DNA of 16,555 nt from Micavibrio sp. UBA1664 (GTDB lineage Bacteria; Pseudomonadota; Alphaproteobacteria; Micavibrionales; UBA1664): the NCBI GenBank assembly GCA_002320485.1, contig DCKW01000051.1, forward strand, positions 1 to 16,555, written 5' to 3'. Positions 1 to 7,839 of the stretch are shown piece after piece. Under the pieces are notes generated by a model that had not been told where the DNA came from, did not search any database, and saw nothing but the letters and a program-made list of their open reading frames with translations. Both the position numbers and the translations under genes were made by a program. How positions within the stretch are numbered: position 1 is the first letter of the stretch; each line of letters begins with the position of its first letter.

Positions 1-174
1 TTTGTCAGTATCATAGTCAATTTCGGCGGTGTAATCTTCAAACTCACCTTTGAATTCCTTGCCCGTATGTGTGCCGCTAAAACCAATAACGCTTTGATCT
101 TTTATAACATCATATGGTTGAGCCAATGCTAGGGATGGGGCTATTAACAACCCTAATAATAAATATTTTATCAT
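1..174 (-). CDS. YceI-family secreted protein, partial (N-terminal 58 residues)
   Basis: The reading frame starts at ATG 174-172 and runs off the left edge, so only the N-terminus is seen. Residues 1-19 form a signal peptide with a hydrophobic core (LLLGLLIAPSLALA) and probable cleavage before QPYD. The following part, with a short strand (SVIGFSGTHTGKEFKGEF) and then DYTAEIDYD, looks like the first strands of the YceI lipocalin-like barrel. Members of this family bind isoprenoid lipids in the periplasm. The ATG overlaps the stop of the cytochrome b561 gene in an ATGA arrangement, so it is the third gene of the same minus-strand operon and probably translationally coupled. It would be a second YceI copy beside the complete one upstream. 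Family assignment rests on a short stretch and on context. Confidence 0.7.
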   Translation of the reverse strand, partial: MIKYLLLGLLIAPSLALAQPYDVIKDQSVIGFSGTHTGKEFKGEFEDYTAEIDYDTDK

Positions 175-749
175 GATTTTGTCTTTCCAATCCCCATACG
201 CGGCAAAAGGTTAATGCGGTCAATTATATAATGTTTAACGACCGCCGCAATATGCAACGCGATCAAACCGATAAAGATATAGGCGGTATATTCATGTGTT
301 CCCCCCGATAATTGTCGGATCTCGCGATTCCCGGCCAAATCGGGAATATGCGGCCATTCAAACCAATTGAATACGATTGTCGGCAGACCGTAAGATGATG
401 AAGACACCATAATCCAGCCTGACACAGGCATGATAATCATTGCCGCATATAATGCCCAATGCCCAGCCTTGGCAGCGATTTTATCCAGATTTGACAATTT
501 GGCGGGAAGAGATGGCGGTTTGATAATAAAGCGTAATACTAACCGCAATGCCACCGCACATAATAATAAAACGCCAAGCGATTTATGCCATTGAATCACA
601 TTGAATTTCAAATCCTGTGGCATGTTATCCCAGTTTTCGAATGTCAGTCCACTGCCTAGCATAAGCAAAAAACCAACCCCCATTATCCAGTGAAGGATAA
701 TGGCGGCAATGGAATATCGCATCCGCGGCTGATCGACATTATTTGGCAT
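171..749 (-). CDS. Cytochrome b561 family membrane protein
   Basis: A 192-residue protein with four hydrophobic helices (about residues 12-33, 55-75, 94-116 and 154-174) and the histidines expected of a di-heme b561: H20, H55, H152 and H166. The spacings resemble those I remember for E. coli CybB. It should sit in the inner membrane and move electrons between a quinone pool and a periplasmic or soluble partner. The start is chosen at ATG 749-747 because a GGAA motif lies seven bases upstream. A longer frame from TTG at 767 would overlap the YceI gene more deeply and has no clear ribosome site. It lies between two YceI genes, overlapping the stop region of the first by 11 bases and the start of the second by 4. 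A b561-YceI pairing is common in proteobacteria. Exact partner and substrate are unknown. Confidence 0.9.
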   Translation of the reverse strand: MPNNVDQPRMRYSIAAIILHWIMGVGFLLMLGSGLTFENWDNMPQDLKFNVIQWHKSLGVLLLCAVALRLVLRFIIKPPSLPAKLSNLDKIAAKAGHWALYAAMIIMPVSGWIMVSSSSYGLPTIVFNWFEWPHIPDLAGNREIRQLSGGTHEYTAYIFIGLIALHIAAVVKHYIIDRINLLPRMGIGKTKS

Positions 750-1359
750 ACATGAATTCCGTTTCAATATTCAATGTCACCTCATCGCCGATCTGCGGTA
801 TATATTTGGTCATACCGAAATCGCTACGTTTGATCGTTCCTGTGGCGGAAAAACCCATAAACGGCTTATTTAACATTGGGTGATTACCCATCGCCTTGTT
901 TAACGTCACGTCCAATGTAACAGGTTTGGTAACGCCCAGAAATTTCAGATCGCCCGTAACCTTGGCGGTATTGTCACCCGTTTTTTCAATTTTGGTTGAA
1001 TTAAATGTGATGTCGGGATATTGGCTGGCGTTAAACCATCCTGCCTCATAGCCAAGATCTTTGTTAAAATCCTTACCGTCATCACTTTTGTAATCCGTCT
1101 CCACAGAAGTCGGATCAATGGTTACCCGCAATTTGCTTTTTTCAATATCCATAGGATCATACATGATGTCGGCATCAAAATCAGTGAAGCGGGCCGTGTA
1201 ATTCGACAGACCCATATGACTGACCTTCCAGATCAGGCTGGCATGATTCTTATCAAGTTTGTACAATCCGCCGGGCATGGCGTCATATGGTGTGGCTTCC
1301 TGTGCTTGTGCGCCCATCGGTAACATCATCAGGGCCAGTGTCATAATTAAAAAACGCAT
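739..1359 (-). CDS. YceI-family periplasmic protein
   Basis: A 206-residue secreted protein. Residues 1-19 are a signal peptide (hydrophobic LIMTLALMMLPMGAQA, cleavage likely after AQA). The mature part carries the YceI signatures: the strand HASLIWKVSHMGLSNYTARF, the central GDLKFLGVTKPVTLDV and the C-terminal GFSATGTIKRSDFGM. YceI proteins fold as a lipocalin-like barrel that holds a long isoprenoid chain in the periplasm. The start is set at ATG 1359-1357 because an AAGGAG motif ends nine bases upstream; the ATG at 1368 would have this motif directly against it, with no spacing. It is the first gene of the YceI - cytochrome b561 - YceI operon, whose promoter must lie in 1370-1431. The ligand cannot be told from sequence. 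Confidence 0.93.
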   Translation of the reverse strand: MRFLIMTLALMMLPMGAQAQEATPYDAMPGGLYKLDKNHASLIWKVSHMGLSNYTARFTDFDADIMYDPMDIEKSKLRVTIDPTSVETDYKSDDGKDFNKDLGYEAGWFNASQYPDITFNSTKIEKTGDNTAKVTGDLKFLGVTKPVTLDVTLNKAMGNHPMLNKPFMGFSATGTIKRSDFGMTKYIPQIGDEVTLNIETEFMYAK

Positions 1360-1368
1360 ATAAATCAT

Positions 1369-1374
1369 CTCCTT
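1369..1374 (-). promoter_or_regulatory. Ribosome binding site that fixes the YceI start
   Basis: On the minus strand AAGGAG is followed by ATGATTTAT and then ATG at 1359. The nine-base spacing suits ATG 1359, while the ATG at 1368 is directly adjacent to the motif. This favours the shorter protein. Confidence 0.65.
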
Positions 1375-1431
1375 GTAAGAATAATAGTCTCTCTTAAAAT
1401 TAAGACGATTTTGTGAAAAGAAAAGGGGATT

Positions 1432-1656
1432 TTAAACTGTGATATCAACCGAGCGATATAATTCGTCTTGCAAATCTTTTGTAATGTTTAATACGGCAGC
1501 ATTGGCCTTGAAATTTTGCTCGCCGCGTTTCATATCGACAATGTCTTCCACCAGTTCGGTTTTACTGTTCGGGTTGGCGATATTGGCGGCCGATTGTGCA
1601 ACGGTGCGTGAGGCACTTTGCAATCCGGAGACAGAATTATTCAATGCGTCGATCAT
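1432..1656 (-). CDS. Very short flagellar basal-body rod-like protein
   Basis: A 74-residue protein made almost only of the two terminal helices typical of flagellar axial proteins. Residues 1-30 (ALNNSVSGLQSASRTVAQ, then SAANIANPNS) resemble the N-terminal rod helix with its NIAN motif. Residues 33-70 (ELVEDIVDMKRGEQNFKANA, then AVLNITKDLQDELY) resemble the C-terminal helix of FlgB/FlgC/FlgE-type proteins. The middle domain that normally separates them is missing. Axial rod and hook proteins are normally more than 130 residues. No other flagellar gene is in the window, so its role is unknown; it might be a minor rod part, an export-related protein, or an offshoot of the family. The ATG at 1656 has no strong ribosome site. 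It diverges from the lipoprotein gene at 1717. Similarity is judged by eye. Confidence 0.7.
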   Translation of the reverse strand: MIDALNNSVSGLQSASRTVAQSAANIANPNSKTELVEDIVDMKRGEQNFKANAAVLNITKDLQDELYRSVDITV

Positions 1657-1716
1657 TATTCAAAGATATCATCATTTTATTAATGTCTTTTTAATTTTAT
1701 TTGGTATTGTATAGAT

Positions 1717-2220
1717 ATGAAATATTTTATGCTTTTATTATCCTGTGCGACAATTTTAACGACCTCCGCGTGTTCCAGCCCGAATAGCGAGCATAAGCGC
1801 GGATGGTTTTTCGGTATGGGTCGCCCTTTAGTCTGGCCTGAGCGTCACTGGGAAGGTGCGACTTACCAACCGGAAATAGAGGATCAGCAGCATATATTAC
1901 CGGCCGCGCTGGATCGTGACCGTTCCATGTTCGATGCACAGGATCTGGAAAATCTGTCACCCGACGACTTTATCCAAAATCTGAAAAATGCCGATATCAT
2001 CGAAAATGTGACTTATCAGAAAAACTGGTGGTTTGGAAAACCTAACGGCACTGTTGTCGTCGATGTTGATTATAACTTCTACACATTAAGCCGCGCCGAT
2101 AAACAGGTGATTAGCGAGTTGTTGGCACAATCTTATGATAATCAGATTATTTTACTGGAAGATACCCACACTCATAAACTGGTCGGTCAAATCAAAGATC
2201 AGCAGTTTGCTCTCTACTAA
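1717..2220 (+). CDS. Putative lipoprotein of unknown function
   Basis: A 167-residue protein with a lipoprotein signal: a short positive N-terminus, a hydrophobic stretch and the lipobox TSAC with Cys19 as the lipidated residue. The mature part is hydrophilic, with a Trp-rich stretch (RGWFFGMGRPLVWPERHW) and a second one (KNWWFGKPNGT). A C-terminal region with regular beta/alpha pattern follows (VVVDVDYNFYTLSRADKQVI). I do not recognise the family. No clear ribosome site precedes ATG 1717, and the upstream sequence is AT-rich. Its last 29 bases overlap the convergent permease gene tail. It probably sits in the outer or inner membrane; function is not inferable from its neighbours. Confidence 0.75.
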   Translation: MKYFMLLLSCATILTTSACSSPNSEHKRGWFFGMGRPLVWPERHWEGATYQPEIEDQQHILPAALDRDRSMFDAQDLENLSPDDFIQNLKNADIIENVTYQKNWWFGKPNGTVVVDVDYNFYTLSRADKQVISELLAQSYDNQIILLEDTHTHKLVGQIKDQQFALY

Positions 2221-3082
2221 TCTTTTTCTGTTTCTCCCGCCACAGGATAAACAGGTTACTTCCTATAATCACAAGCGCGCCGATCCAGATATTAGGGGTC
2301 GGCCAATCTGACCATATCAGCCATCCGAATAACGTCGCCCATATAATCCCCGTATACATGATCGGACTGAGAAGCGATGCCTCTGCATAACGATAGGCCT
2401 GGGTTTTTGTTAAAAGGCTGGTAACCCCTGTCAAACCGCAAGCTATTAAATAGGGTAATGTCTCTGCCGTAGGCAAGTGACCATAGTGGAATGCGAACGG
2501 GGCGGTGCTGACCGTCCCGATCAACATAAAATAAAATACGGTCGTTTGTGCGTTTTCCGTTTTTCCCAAGGAGCGGAGCATGATAGACACCACACCGCCG
2601 CCGATAAAGGCGGCCAGAAATGCCGCCGTAATACCCATAGGGGTAATTGCGGTTCCGCTCGGCGATACAATAATAAACGCGCCTAGGAATCCCAGTATAA
2701 CCGCGGCCCATCGATAGGGTCCGACCTGCTCTTTTAAAATAACGGCGGACATTATGGTGGTTATTAATCCGCCGGTAAACATAATGGCTGTGACCTCGGC
2801 CATGGGCATAAGCGAATAAGCCCAAAAAACACACGACATTCCCAATGTACCGGCGAATCCACGCAAAATCTGGCCTTTCAGACGATCGGTTTTAAACAGA
2901 TGGAATTTGCGCTGACCCGTTATCAACAGCGTGATGGTTAACAAGGCAACAACATTACGGTAGAAAACGGCCTCGATAAAAAGATGCTGATCGGCTACAA
3001 GCTTTGCAAACATATTCATCGCAATTATCAGGAAAACGGACAGGGTCATCAATACCATGCCGCGAATAGGGCGGTCATTCAT
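2192..3082 (-). CDS. EamA/DMT-superfamily permease
   Basis: A 296-residue, very hydrophobic protein with about ten membrane helices in two repeated halves, as in the drug/metabolite transporter (EamA, RhaT-like) superfamily. The first half includes the helix LLTITLLITG and the stretch MPMAEVTAIMFTGGLITTIM. The second repeats this fold with SLLTKTQAYRYAEASLLSPI and ends with a basic tail. Members export or import metabolites such as amino acids and nucleotides; the substrate cannot be told. The start is taken at ATG 3082 because AAGGTG lies six bases upstream and overlaps the TAA of miaA, suggesting translational coupling; a GTG at 3091 would lie inside this ribosome site. It ends in a convergent overlap of 29 bases with the lipoprotein gene. 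Confidence 0.9.
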   Translation of the reverse strand: MNDRPIRGMVLMTLSVFLIIAMNMFAKLVADQHLFIEAVFYRNVVALLTITLLITGQRKFHLFKTDRLKGQILRGFAGTLGMSCVFWAYSLMPMAEVTAIMFTGGLITTIMSAVILKEQVGPYRWAAVILGFLGAFIIVSPSGTAITPMGITAAFLAAFIGGGVVSIMLRSLGKTENAQTTVFYFMLIGTVSTAPFAFHYGHLPTAETLPYLIACGLTGVTSLLTKTQAYRYAEASLLSPIMYTGIIWATLFGWLIWSDWPTPNIWIGALVIIGSNLFILWREKQKKISREQTADL

Positions 3083-3092
3083 AAGCCGCACC

Positions 3093-3992
3093 TTATACCG
3101 TTTCTATAATGTGGTCTATATGCAGTTGGTTGCGAAGCCACGTCATTTGCCGTTTTGCATACTGACGGGTTTCCTTTTGGGTTTGTTGTATGGCTTCGTC
3201 CAATGTCCACTCACCCTGCAGATATCGCCGAAATGGCCTGAATCCGTGCGCCTTTACAATCAAAGCGTCGTCGGGTACCTCTCCCGATTGAATGCGACCG
3301 TCAAGTACGCGAACTTCGTCCAGAATACCCTTATCCATCATCGTATCAAGGCGCGCGTTTATTTTCTCGATTAATCGCGGTCTGTCGGGAAAGATGGCCG
3401 TTACTTCGAATGTCCATCCGTGTGGCGCCCCTGTCAGTGGTTCTGCCTGCCATTCAATCAGGGGTTTACTGGTATGGTCCAGCACTTCCCAAGCACGAAC
3501 ATTGCGCTGTGTATTCATAGGGTCAAGTTTGGCCGCGGTTGCAGGGTCGCGCTTTTGCAATTCCGCATGAAAGGCCGGATTACCCAACTCCGATTGCAGG
3601 GCCATAGCGTTATCACGCACACATTGCGGAATATCGGGAATGGGGGAAAACCCCTCCATAAGGGCTTTCAAATAAAATCCCGTTCCACCGCAAATAATGG
3701 GCGTTTGGTTTTTCGACCATGCGCTTTCTATCTCACGAATGGCGTCCCCCCGCCAATCCGCGGCGGAATAATGAGTTGCAGGATGAAGATGCCCATATAA
3801 TTTATGGGGGGCCTTCGCATAATCGGCGGCATCGGGTTGGGCGGTCAAACAGTGAAGGGCATCATAGGATTGCATGGCATCACAATTAATAATAACACCA
3901 TTGTTTTCCATTGCCTTGGATAAGGCTAGAGCCGACTTGCCCGAAGCAGTCGGCCCTATAATAATCGGAATTTTAGGCCTTTTGTGTGACAC
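3093..3992 (-). CDS. miaA: tRNA dimethylallyltransferase
   Basis: A 299-residue enzyme that transfers a dimethylallyl group to N6 of adenosine 37 in tRNAs reading UNN codons. The P-loop GPTASGKS is at residues 13-20. The substrate-binding motif NCDAMQSY is at 36-43, with Asp38 as the expected base; the usual serine after it is alanine here. GGTGFYLKAL at 102-111 and the downstream basic region (MNTQRNVRAWEV) fit the family, as does the length. The start is GTG 3992-3990, sharing one base with the TAG of the Deg gene (TAGTG). No strong ribosome site is visible, so translation probably depends on coupling to deg. It lies between deg and the permease in one minus-strand unit. Confidence 0.97.
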   Translation of the reverse strand: MSHKRPKIPIIIGPTASGKSALALSKAMENNGVIINCDAMQSYDALHCLTAQPDAADYAKAPHKLYGHLHPATHYSAADWRGDAIREIESAWSKNQTPIICGGTGFYLKALMEGFSPIPDIPQCVRDNAMALQSELGNPAFHAELQKRDPATAAKLDPMNTQRNVRAWEVLDHTSKPLIEWQAEPLTGAPHGWTFEVTAIFPDRPRLIEKINARLDTMMDKGILDEVRVLDGRIQSGEVPDDALIVKAHGFRPFRRYLQGEWTLDEAIQQTQKETRQYAKRQMTWLRNQLHIDHIIETV

Positions 3993-5602
3993 TATTGTGC
4001 CGGCGCAGGGGTTGCTTCTTCCTTAGGTTGTTCCCCTGTTTCCGCATCGGTCTCTTTTTCAGGTTTTGGCACTTCCAACCTTACGGCAACAAACTGGATG
4101 CTTCCCTGACGATTAAGCAGCAATAAAATGGATTCGCGTCCCGCCTTTTGGGCGGATTCTATTTCCTGCTGTAACGACTCGATCGTCGCCGGTTTTTGGT
4201 TGGCATCGATAATAACGTCGCCGGCGGTAATACCTTTCTTGGCGGCATCTCCGTTTGCATTGGTATCCATTACCACCAATCCGCTAACCGATTTATCAAC
4301 GGAAAAAGTCTGGCGCAATATATCCGTCAAAGGATTGACCGTTATGCCCAGCGTCGGAATTTCAGTGCCCTCCACCTTGTTTTTATCGCCTGGAAACATG
4401 TTGTCGCCATCATGCGCCGCAAGCAGGCCGTCATCTTCCGCCTTTTCAAGTTCGCCAATATTGGCAGTCAGGTTAACACGCTCGCCGTTACGCCATATGA
4501 CAATCGGCACGTCGCTGTTGATGTCGGTTTCCGCTACGATACGTGGCAATTGGCGCATCTCGCGCACAGGCTTATTGTCAAATGCCAGAATAACATCACC
4601 TGTACGAATTCCGGCCTTTTCAGCAGGCCCTGTTGGTGTGATTTCGGCAACCAGTGCACCGGCAGATTTCGCAAGACCCAAGCTTTCGGCAATTTCCTCA
4701 GTAACATCCTGAATTTTGACACCTAGCCATCCGCGACGTGTGCGCCCGAATTGATTTAATTGCTTGATAACAGGCGTAGCCTGAGCAGATGGTGTTGCAA
4801 ACCCTATCCCTACTGATCCGCCGGTGGGAGAGAAGATCGCCGTATTAATGCCTATAACCTCGCCCTTCATGTTAAACATCGGTCCACCGCTGTTTCCGCG
4901 GTTAATGGATGCATCGGTTTGAAGCAAATCATCGTATGGGCCCATATTGATGTCACGTTGACGGGCGGAAATAATTCCCGCTGTCACCGTTCCGCCCAAA
5001 CCGAACGGATTTCCAATGGCGATAACCCAGTCACCAACGCGCATTTCGTCGCTATTGCCGAATTTAACTTCTGCAACATGTTCCTCGCCTGTCAGGTCCA
5101 CTTTCAAAACAGCGATATCCGTTTTGTCGTCACTGCCGATAATTTCAGCGGGAAGAATTTTATCATTATGCAATGTAACCTTTATCTCGTCGGCGCCGGC
5201 GATGACATGATTATTGGTAATGACAATGCCTTTGCTTATATCGATGATAAATCCTGATCCGAGGGATGTTGCCGGCAATTCTTGCATAGGCATACCGGGC
5301 ATCGGCTGGCCAAAGAAATCATTAAAAAAATCATTAAATGGCGATCCTTCCGGAAACTGGAACGGGTTCTGGTTCTGATAAGGACTCATTTGGAATTGCT
5401 GCTGCGGATTAATTTTTTGCGTGGAAGAAATATTCACAACAGCCGGCAATAACTGATCCGCCAAATCGGCAAAACTTTCCGGTGCAGGGGCGGCCTTTAC
5501 GGCCGTTGCCTGTAACAATATGACGGCAAACAGGATCTTTGAAAAAACTGCAACCCCGCCAAAAAGAAAAAATCTGTTATTTTTATGAGAATGAAAATTC
5601 AT
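3992..5602 (-). CDS. Periplasmic Deg/HtrA-family serine protease with two PDZ domains
   Basis: A 536-residue protein. Residues 1-37 are an N-terminal hydrophobic signal ending in AVKA. The trypsin-like domain (about 45-280) has the complete triad: His132 in TNNHVIAGA, Asp162 in DDKTDIAVLKVD, and Ser238 in NRGNSGGP. A Gln/Pro/Phe-rich loop at 64-110 corresponds to the LA loop of DegP/DegQ. PDZ1 spans about 291-382 and PDZ2 about 416-508, with a Pro/Glu tail to 536. These proteases and chaperones form cages that degrade or refold misfolded envelope proteins. ATG 5602 has AAGGA ten bases upstream. The gene follows hflKC but is separated from it by a strong terminator, so it probably has its own promoter. 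DegP, DegQ and MucD cannot be told apart here. Confidence 0.96.
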   Translation of the reverse strand: MNFHSHKNNRFFLFGGVAVFSKILFAVILLQATAVKAAPAPESFADLADQLLPAVVNISSTQKINPQQQFQMSPYQNQNPFQFPEGSPFNDFFNDFFGQPMPGMPMQELPATSLGSGFIIDISKGIVITNNHVIAGADEIKVTLHNDKILPAEIIGSDDKTDIAVLKVDLTGEEHVAEVKFGNSDEMRVGDWVIAIGNPFGLGGTVTAGIISARQRDINMGPYDDLLQTDASINRGNSGGPMFNMKGEVIGINTAIFSPTGGSVGIGFATPSAQATPVIKQLNQFGRTRRGWLGVKIQDVTEEIAESLGLAKSAGALVAEITPTGPAEKAGIRTGDVILAFDNKPVREMRQLPRIVAETDINSDVPIVIWRNGERVNLTANIGELEKAEDDGLLAAHDGDNMFPGDKNKVEGTEIPTLGITVNPLTDILRQTFSVDKSVSGLVVMDTNANGDAAKKGITAGDVIIDANQKPATIESLQQEIESAQKAGRESILLLLNRQGSIQFVAVRLEVPKPEKETDAETGEQPKEEATPAPAQ

Positions 5603-5672
5603 AGTCTGAAAGTCCTTATCCTTTGGATTTTTTTATGTTGTATCACGATCATGGAATGCAATGAAGAAATTA

Positions 5673-5698
5673 ATTATATGACGAACCACAGTTGTCAA
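5673..5698 (-). promoter_or_regulatory. Possible promoter of the deg gene
   Basis: On the minus strand TTGACA (5698-5693) and TATAAT (5678-5673) match both consensus boxes, but they are only 14 bases apart, less than the usual 16-18. The -35 could instead be TTCTTG three bases further upstream (17-base spacing), or CTTGAC could be a heat-shock-type element. It sits between the hflC terminator and deg, where a promoter is needed. Confidence 0.4.
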
Positions 5699-5716
5699 GA
5701 AGCAGCACGAAGTAAT

Positions 5717-5745
5717 TAAAAAAAATGCGGTGAAAACACCGCATT
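5717..5745 (-). terminator. Rho-independent terminator after hflC
   Basis: Read on the minus strand, AATGCGGTG (5745-5737), loop TTTT and CACCGCATT (5732-5724) make a nine-base-pair perfect stem, followed by a run of eight T (5725-5718, sharing its first two with the stem). It lies just beyond the hflC stop and should end the hflKC transcript. Confidence 0.9.
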
Positions 5746-5751
5746 CAAATT

Positions 5752-6687
5752 TTATCTGTTTTCGGAAAGATACCGTAAAAAGGCTGAATCCGGTGACAGG
5801 ATCATTTGCGTTTTCTCGCTTCCCTCGCCTTGCTTAAACGTTGTTTTATAGGCATCCATTGACCGTACAAAGGCATAAAAATCAGGGTCGCGATTATAGG
5901 CTTTGTTATAGATATCAGTCGCGGCCTTATCCCCCTGACCACGGATGATTTGTGCCTGTTTATCAGCTTCAGCCAAAATAATCGCGCGTTCCTTGTCCGC
6001 AGTGGAGCGGATTTCAAGCGCTTTCTCTCGTCCGTTTGCGCGGGTTTTGGTTGCAAGCTCGTTCCGTTCCGTAATCATACGATTGACGGTTGAGGTTCTC
6101 AGACGATCCGTCAGATCGGCGCGGACAATACGAATATCGACAATTTCAACACCACGCGGTTCCATGTCAGCGTTCACACGATCGCGAATGAGATTCATCA
6201 AGGCACTTCGCTGGGGTGAGAGGATTTCGCGTAAGGTCGCATTCCCGAGCGTATCGCGCGTTGCGGAATCCATAACGTTTTCAATCTGTTGTCTGGCACG
6301 CGTTTCGCTTTGCAAACGTTGCAGGAATAACAAAGGATCGGTGATTTTATAACGTGCGAATGTGTCGACAATAATCGGTTCGCCGCTGACCTCGTCAATC
6401 AACTCGGGATCGATTGTGCCTTCCTCAAGCAACGGATTATTGCGGTCGGATGAAATATTGACCCGTTCCGGCGCGGGATCGACCTCAAGGATTCGACCGT
6501 CAAAATAGCGCACATTCTGAATCGGCCATGGCATTTTGATTTTCAGACCGGCATCCTGATACACTTTTTTCGGCTGTCCGAATTGCAGGACAATCGCTGT
6601 TTCGCGTTCATCCACAGTGAACACGGACAGACTGAAAATAATCAAAATAATTGCGGCTATAACGGCAATAATCGGTAATTTTTGCAT
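5752..6687 (-). CDS. hflC: HflC, SPFH-domain partner of HflK
   Basis: A 311-residue inner-membrane protein with one N-terminal helix (residues 5-23, PIIAVIAAIILIIFSLSVF) followed by the SPFH/band-7 domain. This starts VDERETAIVLQFGQPKKV and includes the conserved helix region RTSTVNRMITERNELATKTR, then an alanine/charged coiled coil. It ends near FYAFVRSMDAYKTTF, typical of HflC. With HflK it forms the large cage that surrounds FtsH and moderates its proteolysis. ATG 6687 lies three bases after the hflK stop, with AAGGGG upstream inside the hflK end. A segment around 80-105 (NPLLEEGTIDPELIDEVSGE) looks like an insertion relative to the E. coli protein as I recall it. Confidence 0.97.
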   Translation of the reverse strand: MQKLPIIAVIAAIILIIFSLSVFTVDERETAIVLQFGQPKKVYQDAGLKIKMPWPIQNVRYFDGRILEVDPAPERVNISSDRNNPLLEEGTIDPELIDEVSGEPIIVDTFARYKITDPLLFLQRLQSETRARQQIENVMDSATRDTLGNATLREILSPQRSALMNLIRDRVNADMEPRGVEIVDIRIVRADLTDRLRTSTVNRMITERNELATKTRANGREKALEIRSTADKERAIILAEADKQAQIIRGQGDKAATDIYNKAYNRDPDFYAFVRSMDAYKTTFKQGEGSEKTQMILSPDSAFLRYLSENR

Positions 6688-6690
6688 GGC

Positions 6691-7782
6691 TTATTGTGCC
6701 CCTTGTGTTTGTCTGTTTAAAGGAAGATAGGGAACGACACCCTGCGATCCGCCTTCCTGATCAATGATGGTTTTATCTGTGTCTTTCAGAACCTCTTCCA
6801 TTGTCTCAATATATATACGCTGGCGTGTAACATCCTTACCGCCTGCATAGGCTTCATAAAGCTGTGTAAAGCGTTCCGCCTCCCCTTCAGCGCGGGCAGT
6901 GCGCGATTCTTTGTATCCCTGCGCTTCTTGTATGGCACGGATGGCTTCCCCGCGCGCTTTTGGAATAATGTCGTTTTTATAAATCGTCGCCTCATTCTGG
7001 AAACGTTCGGCATCCTGACCGGCTGCGACAACATCATCAAAGGCTTCGGTTACATCGGGGTGAACGGTGGCGTCTTGAATCAAGACCTGTTTAATGGCAA
7101 TCCCTGATCCGTAGCCATCCAGAGTTTCTTGCGTCAAGGCTTTAATGCGCTGGGACACTTGCTCGCGCCCTGTGGTAATAATAGGTTGTAAGTTGGTTTG
7201 GCCGACAACTTCGCGGGTCGTACTTTCGGCAACACGCTTAATTGTGTCTTCCTGCGCGCGGATGTTAAACAGGTAATCATGCGCATTGTCGATGTTCCAG
7301 ATGACAACAACATCAATATCGACAATATTGGCATCTGCGGTCAGCATGAGTGATTCTTCCGGAATATCATTGCGGGCATTGGAATTGCCTCGACCGTAAT
7401 CATTAAATCCGATTGTCAGGCGGCGGTCTTCCGTGACATTAACCTTTGTCAGTGTTTCGATGGGCCAAGGCATATGATACCCCATTCCCGATTGTGTTTG
7501 CGTCCGATTTAATTCCCCAAAACGCTGAATAACCGCATTTTCATTGGGAAGGACGCGATAAAATCCGCTGGCCAACCACAAGGCCGCAACAACACCAATT
7601 CCTAGGAGAATTATCTTACCTTCACCGCCATCTTGGTTGCCGAAATTGAAATTCCCCTTTGCCTTTCGCAATAATTCATCCAGATCGGGTATATCGCTTT
7701 TTCGCCCCTGATCGGTCGGATGATTTGTGTTGCTCGGTTTATTCGGGCCTTGCCCCCATGGGTTTTTACCGTTCGGTGCCAT
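6691..7782 (-). CDS. hflK: HflK, SPFH-domain membrane protein
   Basis: A 363-residue protein. The N-terminal 50 residues are Gly/Pro/Asn-rich and cytoplasmic (for example GKNPWGQGPNKPSNTN), as usual in HflK. A membrane helix follows (about 57-74, ILLGIGVVAALWLASGFY), then the SPFH domain starting RVLPNENAVIQRFGELNRTQ. The later part is an Ala/Glu/Arg-rich helix region (IRAIQEAQGYKESRTARAEG), and it ends in a Gln/Gly-rich tail. With HflC it makes the periplasmic cage that regulates FtsH. The ATG at 7782 is preceded by an AGGGG motif at suitable spacing. It is the first gene of hflKC and is divergent from mrp, sharing a 57-base intergenic region. Confidence 0.97.
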   Translation of the reverse strand: MAPNGKNPWGQGPNKPSNTNHPTDQGRKSDIPDLDELLRKAKGNFNFGNQDGGEGKIILLGIGVVAALWLASGFYRVLPNENAVIQRFGELNRTQTQSGMGYHMPWPIETLTKVNVTEDRRLTIGFNDYGRGNSNARNDIPEESLMLTADANIVDIDVVVIWNIDNAHDYLFNIRAQEDTIKRVAESTTREVVGQTNLQPIITTGREQVSQRIKALTQETLDGYGSGIAIKQVLIQDATVHPDVTEAFDDVVAAGQDAERFQNEATIYKNDIIPKARGEAIRAIQEAQGYKESRTARAEGEAERFTQLYEAYAGGKDVTRQRIYIETMEEVLKDTDKTIIDQEGGSQGVVPYLPLNRQTQGAQ

Positions 7783-7803
7783 TCATACCCCTAAAAGTTT
7801 TAA

Positions 7804-7832
7804 TTGATTGTCTTTCGTATCTAAAATATATG
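7804..7832 (+). promoter_or_regulatory. Candidate promoter of mrp
   Basis: TTGATT (7804-7809), 17 bases, then TATATG (7827-7832). The -35 and spacing are the same as at the ssrA promoter. Transcription would begin about 7838-7840, at or next to the ATG of mrp, giving an almost leaderless mRNA. A weaker alternative would place the start upstream. Confidence 0.35.
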
Positions 7833-7839
7833 AAGGGAT

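Noticed and set aside
750..767. Upstream TTG start for the cytochrome b561 gene
   Set aside because: The ATG at 749 has a better ribosome site and less overlap with the YceI gene.
2292..2834. Open frame of 180 codons on the minus strand inside the permease gene
   Set aside because: It lies in another frame of a well-supported hydrophobic gene, has no family resemblance, and is rich in Arg/His/Tyr as shadow frames often are.
4128..4726. Two long plus-strand frames opposite the deg gene
   Set aside because: They are antisense to a complete and recognisable protease gene and have no domain pattern or good ribosome site.
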